DNA of 64,000 nt, from NCBI GenBank assembly GCA_029207755.1, contig JARCOQ010000026.1:1237001-1301000 (forward strand), in the 5' to 3' direction. This document shows positions 1 through 11,250 of this stretch, piece by piece. Made by a program: the position numbers and the translations under genes. The notes under the pieces are model-generated. The model made no database searches, was not told where the DNA came from, and saw only the letters and a list, made by a program, of their open reading frames with translations. The stretch's first letter is position 1, and every line of letters begins with the position of its first letter. This stretch comes from Chamaea fasciata. Taxonomy: Eukaryota; Chordata; Aves; Passeriformes; Sylviidae.

Positions 1-40
1 TCCTTTCCCTCCAGCAAACCCCGCCAGCAGTGTGGAGTTT

Positions 41-175
41 GGAATCACAGAATTGTTTAGGTTGGAAAAGACCCCAAAAATCATCAAGTCCAACCTTTGA
101 CCGAATCCCATCACGTCCACAGAGACAGCGGCCCTGCTCTTGTCACACCTTCCTGTCCTCTGCACCTGGTGTCAC
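41..175 (-). mobile_element. CR1 LINE 3' fragment
   Basis: The segment starts 'ggaatcacagaattgttta' and continues into a diverged copy of the avian CR1 3' end (ggttggaaaagacc, atcatcaagtccaacc). Reading this on the plus strand means the element is inserted in minus orientation. It is heavily diverged, and the left-hand boundary inside the element is approximate. Confidence 0.7.
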
Positions 176-1071
176 CATCACAGCTCCCACCATTCACTGT
201 AAAATAACATCTCCGTGGACAAAAAAATCCTTTCTCCTCAAAGTGGAAATGCCCAGGAAGGGCAAGATTGGGTTTTATTAGAAGAAAGGGTTAAAAAATC
301 TTCTTTAAATCTCCCAAGTCGCCAGGAGCTGACTGGAGTCAAACCATGACATCACCTGCTGATGTTTTTTCATGGAAAGGCAAAGGAAACCTTCAGGAGT
401 TACAGCAATGAGTGCTACAATTTAATGGCATTTTTATAGGGAATATGTTGTTTGCATTCAGCCACCCTCCGTGTGTTAGGTCTAGACTTTTAAGTGAATC
501 ATTCAGAGAACAATAATTCCTTTTGGAAGGAACCTGGCATCCCTAGAACTCCCCATGGTTGCTCTGTCACCAGGCACTGCCAGCCTGTACCAAAAACCCA
601 TCAAACCACGCAGGGATGGCTTGGGATGCTCCTGGATCAGACTCCAGAGCTCTCCTTGGCTCAGACTCCTGCCTAACAAAACAAATGACAGCACGCAATT
701 AATCTGCAGGTCAGGAATTACAGCTGGGTTGTTGTTTTTTGGGTTTTTTTTTTCCATGAGGCCACCACGAGCTGCTTCTGCTGTCCCAGTCACCTTTTCC
801 TTAAGGAATCCTTTGCTTTTCCCTCCACACCCGAGCTGCGCCAACCAACCCTGTGCTGGTGGCCCGAGGCTCCCAATTCTCCGTGCCCACGTGGCACCGG
901 GGCCGGCACCGGGGCCGGCAGCAGCTCCCATCCATCCCCAGCCCGGGATAACGGGGACTCGGCCGCTCTCCCCCCTCGGCCCAGCCCCGCTTTCACCCCG
1001 CGCCTGAAACTGCAGCAGGTGTCTGGGGAGTTTCGTTGTCCTTAGCGCTTCTCACGCAGCCCTCGCTCCCT

Positions 1072-1122
1072 CCTCCATCCTCCATCCTTCCATCCTCCCA
1101 TCCTCCCATCCTCCATCCTCCC
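1072..1122. repeat. Imperfect CCATCCT simple repeat
   Basis: About 50 bases consist of slipped copies of catcctcc/catcctccc. It is a pyrimidine-rich microsatellite-like tract within GRHL3 intron 1. Confidence 0.8.
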
Positions 1123-4100
1123 GGCCCGGCCGCCGCCGTCTCCGAGCAGGGCCACGGCAATGACTCAGATTTCAGCGCTCCGTGCCGGGGCTGCTCAGTC
1201 CTGTCCGGACAGGAATCCTCAATCCCATCCTCTCAAGGCACAACCGGCAGCAGCAGAGCTCGAGCCCAGGGTGAGACTCGGCCCCTGTGGCTGGGAGTCC
1301 GCAGAGATAAACACACCGGGGCAGCAAAGCATTGGGGAGTTTAAAAAGCCACCGATATTGCGAGGAGAAATGCTTGGGGGCTTCATTCTCCCTCGGCTAA
1401 AGCATTCCCCGTGTGATTCCCTTCTGCCTCCTCACCTCTGTGGGAGAAACCACGGGAAAAGGCACGAAGGGAAACCTGCCCTGCCCTGGCCTGGCCTGGC
1501 AGAAGGCAAAGGCAGGGGTGGCCCTGAGCTGGAGAGAGCAAAACGTGGGCGCACAGTGCCCGTGGTGCTCCCGGCACAAAGCAGAGCCCAGCAGGGATGG
1601 CGGGATGGGGACAGCGCGTTTGGGCTGCTCCAGGACACTCCGGGAGCTTCAGGCAGGACCCCGAGGGGCCCAGAACCCGCAGAGGCGTGGGAACTGCGCT
1701 GGTGCCAGTGAGGGTGGGATTCACCCAGCTGACGACTGGCTCAGGGTTTGCTCCTTTATCCCAGCTTGTTTCTGTTCCAGAGTCCCTGGCAGGCACGGGG
1801 ATGTGTGACTGGGATGTGCGCATCCCCTCAGAACCCTCCCTGCAGGGGTGAGGGACATCTCTTGACCAGAGAGGTCGGCCCTGCTCTGACCCTGTCCCCA
1901 GAGGTCACCAGGGTTGCCCAGTATCTGAGGAGAGAGGGGACAAGCAGGTGTGGTGACGTGTCTGTGGCACCTTTTTGGCATCAGGACCTACAGGACACTG
2001 TGGTCACTTTGCCCCCCCAGCACTCCAGACCCCACCAGTGACCTCTGTGAAGCACAGCTACAGGAAAGAGACGCCCAAATCCAGATCCAAACACACCTGA
2101 ACTTTACTCTCCTGGCTGCCTGTGATGCTCCCTGCACGTGGCCGGGCTGTGTTTGCCCATCCCGAGCTCCCTGCTGTGTTTGGCAAAGCCAGAGCTCCTT
2201 TCCCAGGCCAGGGGAACACAAACACCGGGAGCAGCAGCCGCCCTCCCCCCGGTGCTGCAGCCTCGGGCCATGGGCCGAGCGGGGCAGGAGCTGGGGCAGG
2301 GAGCAGTTTGTTTGTTTCCAAACAGTCGGGAGTGTGACACCAGGTGATCCCAGCCCACCTCTGGTTCCCCAGCTCCTCCTGGTGATGGATAAACACCCAG
2401 GGCTCTGCTGGACCAGGAGAACGTGCCCAGAGGCTCCAGCTGGGGACATCAGCCAAGCAGGAAAGAGCCCCCGTGCTCCTTCTGCCTTTGCTGGGTTTCT
2501 GTGGGAGGCTCTGCCGGCCTTTGAGCTTTGTGTTGCTCTTTGTTCTCTCCACTACACCTGATTCAGCCTCCAACCTAAATATTGGCCGTGCCAGATGCTG
2601 GTGGCTACAGAGCAGCATCACATTGTCCAAGCGGCAGGAACTCCGAGCCACAGAACACCGAGCCCTGAGGAGCTCAGGGATGGCCCAGGCAGCTCCTGGG
2701 GGGGTTCATCGGCTCTGCGTTTGGGCACTGCTCTCTCCTCCCTCTAGAAACAACCCTGGTGCTCCTCAAGTTCTTGTCAGAAATACAGGGGAGGGTCAGC
2801 ACTGCCCTGGCCGGGGCAAGGCCAGCAGCTGCTTCCTGGGCAGGGATTTCAGCCTGTAAACCCTGGTCAGGAAGGACAGCAGCCCACAGAGTGGCCTCAG
2901 GACTGAAGCCGAACCGCTCAGCTGAGTCGGTATTTTGTCATTTCTTTGCAGGTTTAACAACCAAGCACACCCGAAGACAAGGTGACAGCAGCGAGGGCAT
3001 TGTCACCTGGCCACTCACACAACCAGGCAAAAATCCAGAGACAGAACCAGGAAAAAAAAAAAAAAAACCAGAAAGAAACACAACAACCACAGACTAACGA
3101 TGAAAAACACCGCCGGGGTGCCAGGCACAACACGGTGTCAATCGCCAGGCCCAGGAGACCACGCTCCATCTCCTGGCCCCTGACCTGCACTGCCTGCGGG
3201 ATATTTCCTGGGATATTTTCCCTGGCAGCAGGGGAACAATGTGGGCCCTGTCCCTGGGTTTGTGCAGGGGCATTGCAGCCCTCAGCTCAGCCCCCTGAGG
3301 GTTCCCAGCAAAGCTTCACCCACAGGCCGGGCAGGAGCTTCTCCCTGCCTGGGTTCCGTGGGGCACAGATCAGGTCACCCAGCCCTGCAGGGACGTGCCT
3401 GCCCGGGATGGGCAGGGACAGGGAACGGCTCTGGGAAATGGCTCCTCATTCCCAAAGGGGCTCACTGGGTGCCAGTGGTGAGTCCTTGGTGGGCACTGGA
3501 CCCCAGCAGATCCAGCTCTGCAGGCTGATCCTGCTGGAGCCACACAAACCTGCCAGGGGAACCCGCAGGGTCCCCCCTCCTCCTGACCCTCTTGGGTCAC
3601 CTGCAGCTCCTCAGGACCAGAAACCCCAAAGCAGCTCAGTATTTGTCCTTTTTCACTCCCGCTTTTGTAGCTCTTTACAATCCCAGCAGAAGGACCCGAG
3701 GACAGGGACTGACACTCAAGTGCCTCATCCTGGGCTGCTCAGCAAAGGTGAGAGAACAGGAGCAGCCCTGGACCTCTGCCGTGAATCTCAGCAGCACTGG
3801 CAGGTTGTGCCCCCGCAGCCTGGAGGGCTCCTGAGACAATCCTGTGATGTTTGGGGGGCACCAGCTGGGATTGTGCTTTATCCCGTATCATCACCCTGGG
3901 GGCATCCACCCACCGCACCCCACCGCACAAAGCAGCCCTGCTCCAGTGCCTCCCCTGCCCAACAAAACGAATCACAGCACAGAATCCCGCTGCAGTTCAG
4001 GAATTACGGCTGATTTTCTCCAGAAGCAGCTTCTGATGTCAGATTTGGGGTGTCCTGAGCTTCAGGGATATCTGACTCCACAGGGAGACACAAACACAGG

Positions 4101-5144
4101 CCCTGAGCATCTGCTCCCTCCTGGCACGTCTGAAATACTGCTGTAAACTTCACTCTCATTCCTGTTCTCACGGGGGACAGATGAAGACACTTTATGTACA
4201 GTCATTCCTGGGCACAAACCCTCACTGTACCAACACATCACACTCTGCACTGAGGCTCCCGCTCCTCCACCCACCAAAAGGAAGATTACACAGGTGATTT
4301 TGTGTATTCTCCAACTCCAACAGCTTTGACTGTTAAAGAAAATCAGATTTTTAAAAATCACGGCTTTGCAAGATTTGGATTTAAAAGCCACCAATGGTAG
4401 TTATAATACACAAACTTCTGCAACAGAATTTGTTTCTTTTTTCCTGTTCTTCAGGTAACGTTTTGGTTTTTTTAAGCCAGTGATCAGCTATTATGGGTTA
4501 TCTGTGCTTAAAGCCCAGCTTTACTGCAGGTTCTCTGCTTCCAGAGGCTGCTGCAGTGGCACACGGAGGATGTCACACATTTCTGAGGCAGCAGTGGCAC
4601 AAGGAGAGCAGAGGTTGGAGGTTTCAGCCTCAGGACAGTTGTGTCCCCCCCAGAGGGATGTGCTGATCCCTCCCGTGCTCAGAGCAGCCAGAGCTCACCC
4701 CGGCACGGGCTCTGTGCCCTGCGGAAGGTGCCACAGGGGGATCCTGTTGCCCAAGAGGCTCCAGGAGGCTGTGCCAGGGCAGGACACTTGACAGGAGCCC
4801 CACACGGAGCAGCTGCTCCCTGCCCTGCCCCTGTTCCAGCTCTGCCAGCAGCTCTGCCCCCCTCAGCAGCACAGCCAGGGCGGGCTCTGCCCCTGAGCTT
4901 TCCCCACTCTTCCCATCCTGGAGGGACCGTGACCTGGAACAATCGCAGCTGCCCAGGTGGCCTACGAGGTGAGCGCTGTCCGTGCCCTCCAGTGCTCCGA
5001 TTCAGAGCCCTGTGAGTGCAGGAGCAGCAGCGTGTGCTGTCCAACATCAGAAACAGCCCCAGCACAAGGGGCTCCAAGCAAGGTTCTTTCCAAACAATCC
5101 ACAGCCTGTAACACCGGGCCCTTGTGCGGGGCCCAGAGTGCCAA

Positions 5145-6152
5145 GGCATGGAGGGGAGCAGGGAGAGGGCAGAGCAGGAGGCTGAGGGCATGGAGGGGAG
5201 CAGGGAGAGGGCAGAGCAGGAGGCTCAGGGCATGGAGGGGAGCAGGGAGAGGGCAGAGCAGGAGGCTCAGGGCATGGAGGGGAACGGGGAGAGGGCAGAG
5301 CAGGAGGCTCAGGGCATGGAGGGGAACGGAGAGAGGGCAGAGCAGGAGGCTCAGGGCATGGAGGGGAACGGGGAGAGGGCAGAGCAGGAGGCTCAGGGCA
5401 TGGAGGGGAACGGGGAGAGGGCAGAGCAGGAGGCTCAGGGCATGGAGGGGAACGGGGAGAGGGCAGAGCAGGAGGCTCAGGGCATGGAGGGGAACGGGGA
5501 GAGGGCAGAGCAGGAGGCTCAGGGCATGGAGGGGAGCAGGGAGAGGGCAGAGCAGGAGGCTGAGGGCATGGAGGGGAGCAGGGAGAGGGCAGAGCAGGAG
5601 GCTCAGGGCATGGAGGGGAGCAGGGAGAGGGCAGAGCAGGAGGCTGAGGGCATGGAGGGGAACGGGGAGAGGGCAGAGCAGGAGGCTGAGGGCATGGAGG
5701 GGAACGGGGAGAGGGCAGAGCAGGAGGCTGAGGGCATGGAGGGGAACGGGGAGAGGGCAGAGCAGGAGGCTCAGGGCATGGAGGGGAACGGGGAGAGGGC
5801 AGAGCAGGAGGCTCAGGGCATGGAGGGGAGCAGGGAGAGGGCAGAGCAGGAGGCTGAGGGCATGGAGGGGAACGGGGAGAGGGCAGAGCAGGAGGCTGAG
5901 GGCATGGAGGGGAACGGGGAGAGGGCAGAGCAGGAGGCTGAGGGCATGGAGGGGAACGGGGAGAGGGCAGAGCAGGAGGCTGAGGGCATGGAGGGGAGCA
6001 GGGAGAGGGCAGAGCAGGAGGCTGAGGGCATGGAGGGGAGCAGGGAGAGGGCAGAGCAGGAGGCTCAGGGCATGGAGGGGAGCAGGGAGAGGGCAGAGCA
6101 GGAGGCTCAGGGCATGGAGGGGAGCAGGGAGAGGGCAGAGCAGGAGGCTCAG
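5145..6152. repeat. 42-bp minisatellite, 24 tandem copies
   Basis: There are twenty-four head-to-tail copies of a 42-base unit beginning ggcatggagggga, with no length variation (24 x 42 = 1008 bases). Two positions vary between copies: agcagg versus aacggg in the first half, and ctgag versus ctcag at the end. The agcagg type fills copies 1-3, 10-12, 17 and 21-24, and the aacggg type fills 4-9, 13-16 and 18-20. Copy 5 carries a private g-to-a change. The plus strand is purine-rich with GGGG/GGG runs. Because 42 is divisible by three and the unit lacks stops in most frames, long overlapping open frames appear on both strands, which is a repeat artefact and not evidence of a gene. Confidence 0.97.
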
Positions 6153-6296
6153 GGTCAGGGCCAGCTGCTCTGGTGTCCTCAGCACTTGAAGTGTGAACAC
6201 ACTGGGGACAGGGATGGGGGCTGGATCAGCCTCATCACCAGATCTACCGCCAGAACAGCACTGACACCTAAAGGGACAAGAAATGAACCAGCACAG

Positions 6297-6530
6297 AGCC
6301 CTGGAGTGGTTTGGATTGGAAGGGACCACCCAGTGCCACCCGTGCCATGGCAGGGACACCTCCCGCTGTCCCAGGCTGCTCCAAGCCCCAGTGACCAGCC
6401 TGGCCTTGGGCACTGCCAGGGATCCAGGGCTGCTCTGGGTGCCCTGTGCCAGGCCTGCCCACCCTAAAAGGAACAATTCCTTCCCAATATCCCATCGAAC
6501 CTCAATCTCTTCCATGGTTCTTATCCTCCA
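6297..6530 (-). mobile_element. CR1 LINE 3' fragment
   Basis: The segment begins with ggtttggattggaagggacc and continues with the CR1 blocks ccatggcagggacacctccc, ggccttgggcactgccaggg and gcccaccctaaaaggaacaa. The same blocks recur at 18.9, 42.6 and 45.7 kb in this window. It is in minus orientation, and the ends are approximate. Confidence 0.85.
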
Positions 6531-7859
6531 AGCCTTGGAAACTTGGCTGTGAGCAATGGAATATTATCACGTGTTCGGTAATGAGTTCCCCTGATTAACA
6601 TTTTTCAGCTGTTGCTTTTTTCCTCCTGGAGCAGCCGGGATTCCAGGATCCCTGTCCCTGCCAATCAGCTGATCCCGGGGCCGGCAGGTGCAATCCAAGT
6701 ACAAGTGCGTTTTTGGATGAATGCTTTACACCGATCAACAGTTCAAACCCCAGCGGGAACAAAGCCCGGGCAGATCCTCCTCAGAGGCACGGCCTTTATT
6801 CTGCAAATTTCCCTGGAATCATTCCCATGGACCAATCAGCCGAAAATGTGACCCAAAGCATCAAAGCGGAGATACTGTGCAAATGTTGATTCACCCCTGC
6901 TTTGAGTCTGGAGTTTATTCAGAGGCCTTCTACTCCTTTGTCGGGAATTGCATGGCAGCGATCTGATTGTTGTTTCTTTAATTTACAATTCTCCTTTTCT
7001 CTTTACATAACTTAAAAACAAACCACTCCAAGCCAGCCTCCCTTGCTCCTGCACGGTTCTCCCGTGTGTGCTTTGCTGCCAGGATTTTATAAAAGGGCTT
7101 TAACTTTTCATTCACCAGGAGCATAACTCAAGTTTTAATAACACACCTTATGCATGACAAAAATTTGCTCCTGGCGATCATGGTTTCGACCACAAAACCA
7201 CAACTGGGAGTAACTCCTGGTTAACTCCTTGCAGCCCACGCACGGCGGAGTTAGACATGGGTTCAGTTTAGAAGACTATGGAAATCAGCAGTTAGAATAT
7301 TTTATAATAGGCAAAACATCTCCCCCTCTCAGGGCACGCTGGTCCCTTCCCAGCCCGCTCTGGGAAATTCAGGTCCCAAAGGGAGCGGTGGGATTCTTCT
7401 CCCGGGCGTTTTGAGGGAGAAAACGGGGACAACGCAGCTCCTGACCATCGGCCACATCTGGGCAGATGTTGGCGGTTCAGACTGGGGGGGAAGGAGCAGC
7501 GTGCGGGGCACCGACACCGCTCCGAGGCTGCTGCCGGTGTCTGGGAACTCCGCCCTGGTGATTATCCCGAAATTCACGGCTCCTTAGAGCCCCGCCGCTC
7601 GCTGAGGGGCTTTAGCTGCCTCTTCTCAGGTTCCTCCCCTCGCTGACACCTTTCCCCCCCCCAGAGGAAACCCAGGGCTGAGCGCTTCCCTGTTCCTTTG
7701 GTGCCACGAAATTCCCAGCGAAATCCCAGCTCCTTGATCTCCTGCCGGGAGCCCTGGGAGCTGCTCCAGGCCCATCGTGACCCGAAACGTTCCCGCAGGC
7801 TCTGCCCGCCCCTGTCCCCGGGATTTATTCCCGCACTGAATTAAAGCGCAATTTCCCAA

Positions 7860-8120
7860 GATCTCCTCCCGAAGGATGAAGCGACGCAGAAACCCGGCTC
7901 GGGTTGGCTTTCAGGGGTGCCCAAAGCGGCGGTGGGAATTCCAGGGCGATGCCGCTCCCCCGGCAGGCTCGGGGTTAACCCTGAGCGAGGGCAGAGGCAG
8001 CAGCCGTGTAATTCCCCGCGCCGTAATTAGCGAGAAATCCATCAATCGCGCGCACTCACACACTCCGCGCGTCCCGAGAGACAAACGCGTGCCCAAAGCC
8101 CCGAACCTAAAAAGCGCCGG
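7860..8120. promoter_or_regulatory. CpG-rich block in GRHL3 intron 1
   Basis: This repeat-free block is visibly richer in CpG than its surroundings, with about nine CpGs in 8041-8100 alone, including cgcgcg runs and an acgcgt. It lies about 1.2-1.5 kb downstream of the GRHL3 start. GRHL3 is known to have alternative 5' exons in mammals, so an alternative promoter or intronic enhancer is possible. No first exon could be recognised here. Confidence 0.3.
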
Positions 8121-8669
8121 GTATAAATTCCCCAAAAACTTCAGAAAGAGAACAATTCAGTCACAGGCTCTCAATCGATCCGAGCGGATTGATCCCGCTA
8201 TCGACATAAAATAATAATTACTGCTGCGCCTTTTCAGGGTTCTTAATTCGGAGGAGATGGGCTGACACAGCAGCTCCGGCAGGCTGGTAAACACACACAG
8301 GCGTGCGGTTTTCTCCCAAAAAACACCTTGGCAGCCCCAGATCTCTACACAGATATATCTAATTTCTGGTTCTTGATAAATATTTTTAGGCACGAATCCT
8401 TCCTGCAGGGTTCTGGACTGGGCTGACGTTTAGCACGGACTGACAGCAGCACGGAGCAGGTTGATTCCTCACACCCTGGCACGCCAGTCTGACACTCGTT
8501 CGCGTTTATTTCAGCACGAGATGCTGGGCTGATGCCATCAGCATCCAGAGCTCCAAAATATTTCGGAGGTGCCAAAATGAGAAGCGAGATCGATAGGTGT
8601 TAAAAGCTTTTTCTTATTTAAAAGATTCAATTATTTCATTGGGTCATAGCGTGAATCCATTCACTTAGC

Positions 8670-8885
8670 AAAAAAAAAAAAAAAACACCCAAACAAACAA
8701 CAAAAAACACCCAAAAATCAAACCCCCAAAACAAACAAAAAACCCAAAGAAAGAAAAAAAAAACAAAAAACAAAACAAAACAACCTCCACCCAAACAAAC
8801 AAAAAAAGGAAAAAAAATCATAAACCCCCAACAAAAACAACAAAAAAGATACACAGCAAAAAAGACACACAACAATCCCCACCCC
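8670..8885. repeat. A/C-rich low-complexity tract
   Basis: A run of A16 leads into more than 200 bases made almost only of A and C on the plus strand (aaacaaacaa, aaaacacccaaaa and similar). The minus, GRHL3-sense strand is therefore almost only T and G. It lies about 410 bases downstream of the exon 1 donor. No repeat family could be assigned. Confidence 0.9.
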
Positions 8886-9296
8886 TAGAAACTAGTAAAT
8901 ACTTCGGAAGGTATTTTCTCAAATAAATACATATAAAATTAAACCAGCTTATATATAAAATTAAACCAGCTTCTGTTCGATTTTGTTGGACAGAGGCAGA
9001 GCAGATTCGCCTCCAGACAGAAACCCCATGTGTCACTTTTAGGCTGGGGATAAAAAACTAACCAGGATGGAGGTCCCGAATAAAAAGGAGCGATTCCTAG
9101 GAAATTATTTCTAAGAAGCGATTCGTGAGAAGTGATTCCTCCCCAGAGCAGCACCAGCTCGGGCAGGGACAGAAAATCAGGAAAATTCCCATCCCGTTCT
9201 TTGCCAACAGCTGGACAGGCAGAGGAGCGACCCCGGGATCTCATCCGGCCCCGGCAGCGAGAAAAGTGGGAAAAGGGAAAATCCCGTGGCACTTAC

Positions 9297-9313
9297 TCCA
9301 GTTCATTGGACAT
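9297..9313 (-). CDS. GRHL3: GRHL3 (grainyhead-like 3), first coding exon, partial gene
   Basis: GRHL3 is a grainyhead-family transcription factor of epithelia (barrier formation, wound repair, neural tube closure). On the minus strand the exon reads ATGTCCAATGAACTGGA and is followed at once by GTAAGT. It encodes M-S-N-E-L plus two bases of an acidic codon (GA). Human GRHL3 starts MSNELD and its first coding exon ends at the same point in that sixth codon. The call rests on this short match, the perfect donor, the CpG-rich promoter with CCAAT and TATA-like boxes at the expected spacing, and the location head-to-head with IFNLR1, as in other vertebrates. The remaining exons must lie left of the window. 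The exon is only 17 coding bases, so the match alone would be weak; synteny makes it strong. Confidence 0.85.
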
Positions 9314-9450
9314 GCCGGCGGTGTCGGGAGCGCGGCGCAGCCCCGGAGCCGTGCGGGAGCAGCTCACACAGACATTGCCTGCGAGGTGTTTGATTTATGG
9401 CACAGCGCGGCCCGGACCGCACAGGTGGGGCGGCAGCGCGGGGATTGGCT
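9314..9450 (-). promoter_or_regulatory. GRHL3 5' UTR and core promoter
   Basis: The block is CpG-dense, with nine CpGs in 9311-9360. On the minus strand a CCAAT box lies at 9448-9444. A TATA-like ATAAAT lies at 9398-9393, about 46 bases further downstream, which would place transcription start near 9365 and give a 5' UTR of roughly 50 bases. The motif positions are read directly; the start site is inferred. Confidence 0.55.
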
Positions 9451-10324
9451 GCCGGGACAGGTGCCCTGGGACAGGTACACCCAGACAGGTGCAGCGTAAC
9501 CCTGTCCCTGCCGGCCCGCCAGGGAAATCCCCTCGGGACACGGGGGAAAGGGGCGGAATCGGGGATTCATCTCGGGGATAAGGAGTTTCAGGTTGGTGGA
9601 TGTGTCCCACCGCCCGCCGTTGCCAAGGAGCTGTCGTTTTTATGGAGGTGGGGGTTGCTTCGTGCTTGGCTGTTTCTTTATATGTAAACACACCGACAAA
9701 ATACATAAAGGAATGTTTATAAAGGAATGAATTAGGGAAGGAGAAAGTTTCCTCTCGTTCCTCCGTGGTAACTGTACTGAGAGGAAAACCCTTCCCTGCC
9801 TTTCCTCACCTCCTCTCAGCTGCTCGCTCCACAACCATGAGGAGTTTTTTCTCCCCCCCCCCTCTTAAAAAGTGAACCTTAACCCCCCTAACTTTAGATA
9901 CCAAGTCATTCCCTAAATTTCCTGGCTCAGGGAACCCTTGCAGTCCTCTGGCTCTGTCAGGAGCAGGGCTGTGGGATAACCTTTCTCTGCTGAGCGTTAT
10001 TCCAGCGGGAAGTTTGGGATACCACCCAGGCAACACCTCTGCAGCAACTCACCTGCACATGGGGAAAAGGTTTGTGCAATAGAACAAAACTCATCAGGGA
10101 TTCAAGCCCTCTCGCTGGATGGTTTCTGTCATCCGTGTTGCAATGAGGAGGCAGAGGATGGGCTCAGCCGTGACTCACGGTGACTGGATTTGGAAGGCAG
10201 GGGAGGATTTTGCCAGGCAAGTTGATACAAGCCTTAAAACAAAGGGAAAAAGAAAAGCTTCCACCCCTCGTTCTCACCCCCCGTCGTGGCTCACTCCTGC
10301 CTGCCCTGCTCAGCTCCTGCCCAG

Positions 10325-10846
10325 GCACTGAGCACGGCTCGGGGGTGTCCCCCAGCTCGGGGTGTCTCCCAGCTCTGGGGGTGTCCCCCAGCACTGAGCA
10401 CAGCCCGGGGGGTGTCTCCCAGCTCTGGGGGTGTCCCCCAGCACTGAGCACAGCTCGGGGTGTCCCCCAGCTCTGGGGGTGTCCCCCAGCACTGAGCACA
10501 GCTCGGGGTGTCCCCCAGCTCTGGGGGTGTCCCCCAGCACTGAGCACAGCTCGGGGTGTCCCCCAGCTCGGGGGGTGTCCCCCAGCACTGAGCACAGCTC
10601 GGGGTGTCCCCCAGCTCGGGGGGTGTCCCCCAGCACTGAGCACAGCTCGGGGTGTCCCCCAGCTCTGGGGGTGTCCCCCAGCACTGAGCACAGCTCGGGG
10701 TGTCCCCCAGCTCGGGGGGTGTCCCCCAGCACTGAGCACAGCCCGGGGTGTCCCCCAGCTCTGGGGGTGTCCCCCAGCACTGAGCACAGCTCGGGGTGTC
10801 CCCCAGCTCGGGGGGTGTCCTCCAGCACTGAGCACGGCTCTCCCCG
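10325..10846. repeat. 48-bp minisatellite with hairpin-forming units, about 10 copies
   Basis: The anchor gcactgagca recurs at 10325, 10391, 10441 and then every 48 bases to 10825 (eight exact 48-base steps). Each unit contains ctgggggtgtcccccag, a perfect 7-bp inverted repeat around TGT, and often a second shorter ggggtgtcccc. Units differ mainly as agctctggggg versus agctcgggggg. As 48 is divisible by three, long open frames on both strands span the array; these are artefacts. Confidence 0.95.
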
Positions 10847-11160
10847 GGGACACAGGGGCTGCAGCCCAGCGGGGCAGGCAGGACTCGTGTCCACACAGGC
10901 ACGTGTGAGCACAGAGCTCTTTAATTTGGGCACAACACCCTCCTACAGCTCCCTGGCTGCTGGCTCGGGGTGAGGAGTGACCCTGGGACACGGGGGGCCC
11001 ACTGTGCTGTGGGAATCCTGCCTGCCAGGGATCCAGGGGCTGGGCACAGGCTGCTCCTGGGGATGGAAACCGGGGTCTGGAGCAATGCAGACTGCACTGG
11101 GCATTGCTGGAGAACAGCAGGAGCAAGGGGCAGCAACAGCCACAAGTCAGATTCTCCATA

Positions 11161-11250
11161 AAGAATCATGGGGTGGTTTGGGTTGGAAGGGACCTAAACC
11201 TTGTCCAGTCCCAGCCCCAGCCCCGTGCCCCGGGCAGGACCGTGTCCCAT
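11161..11250 (-). mobile_element. CR1 LINE 3' end fragment
   Basis: The segment reads aagaatcatggggtggtttgggttggaagggacc, close to the avian CR1 3' consensus, then diverges into ccagtcccagccccagcccc. It is in minus orientation and short. Confidence 0.85.

Larger units (their letters stand above)
1..9296 (-). other. Part of GRHL3 intron 1 (non-coding)
   Basis: This is the sequence downstream, on the minus strand, of the GRHL3 exon 1 donor at 9296-9291. I looked for the next GRHL3 exon, which in other vertebrates encodes a conserved segment around 'SEDEAWKTYLENPL', and did not find it, so the intron probably runs off the left end. The stretch holds two CR1 fragments, a CCATCCT-type simple repeat, an A16 run at 3052-3067, the 42-bp minisatellite, a CpG-rich block and an A/C-rich tract, each listed separately. 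The many open frames here have no splice context or recognisable protein similarity. Calling it intron follows from the exon 1 assignment and is inference. Confidence 0.6.

Noticed and set aside
2982..4013. 343-codon open frame on the plus strand
   Set aside because: Proline/arginine/serine-rich translation typical of G/C-rich non-coding DNA. It is interrupted by a poly-lysine from an A16 run and resembles no protein I know.
5124..6467. Long open frames (over 400 codons) on both strands across the 42-bp repeat, including a MEGSRERAEQEAE-type repeat protein
   Set aside because: The frame is open only because the repeat unit is 42 bases and free of stops. All frames overlap the same array, with no splice sites, start context or homology.
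1..9290. GRHL3 exon 2 inside the window
   Set aside because: No minus-strand sequence encoding the conserved SEDEAWKTYLENPL segment was found; it must lie further left.
10164..11159. Open frames of up to 331 codons on both strands across the 48-bp repeat
   Set aside because: Same cause: the unit length is divisible by three. Several frames on both strands are open at once and the flanks have no exon structure.
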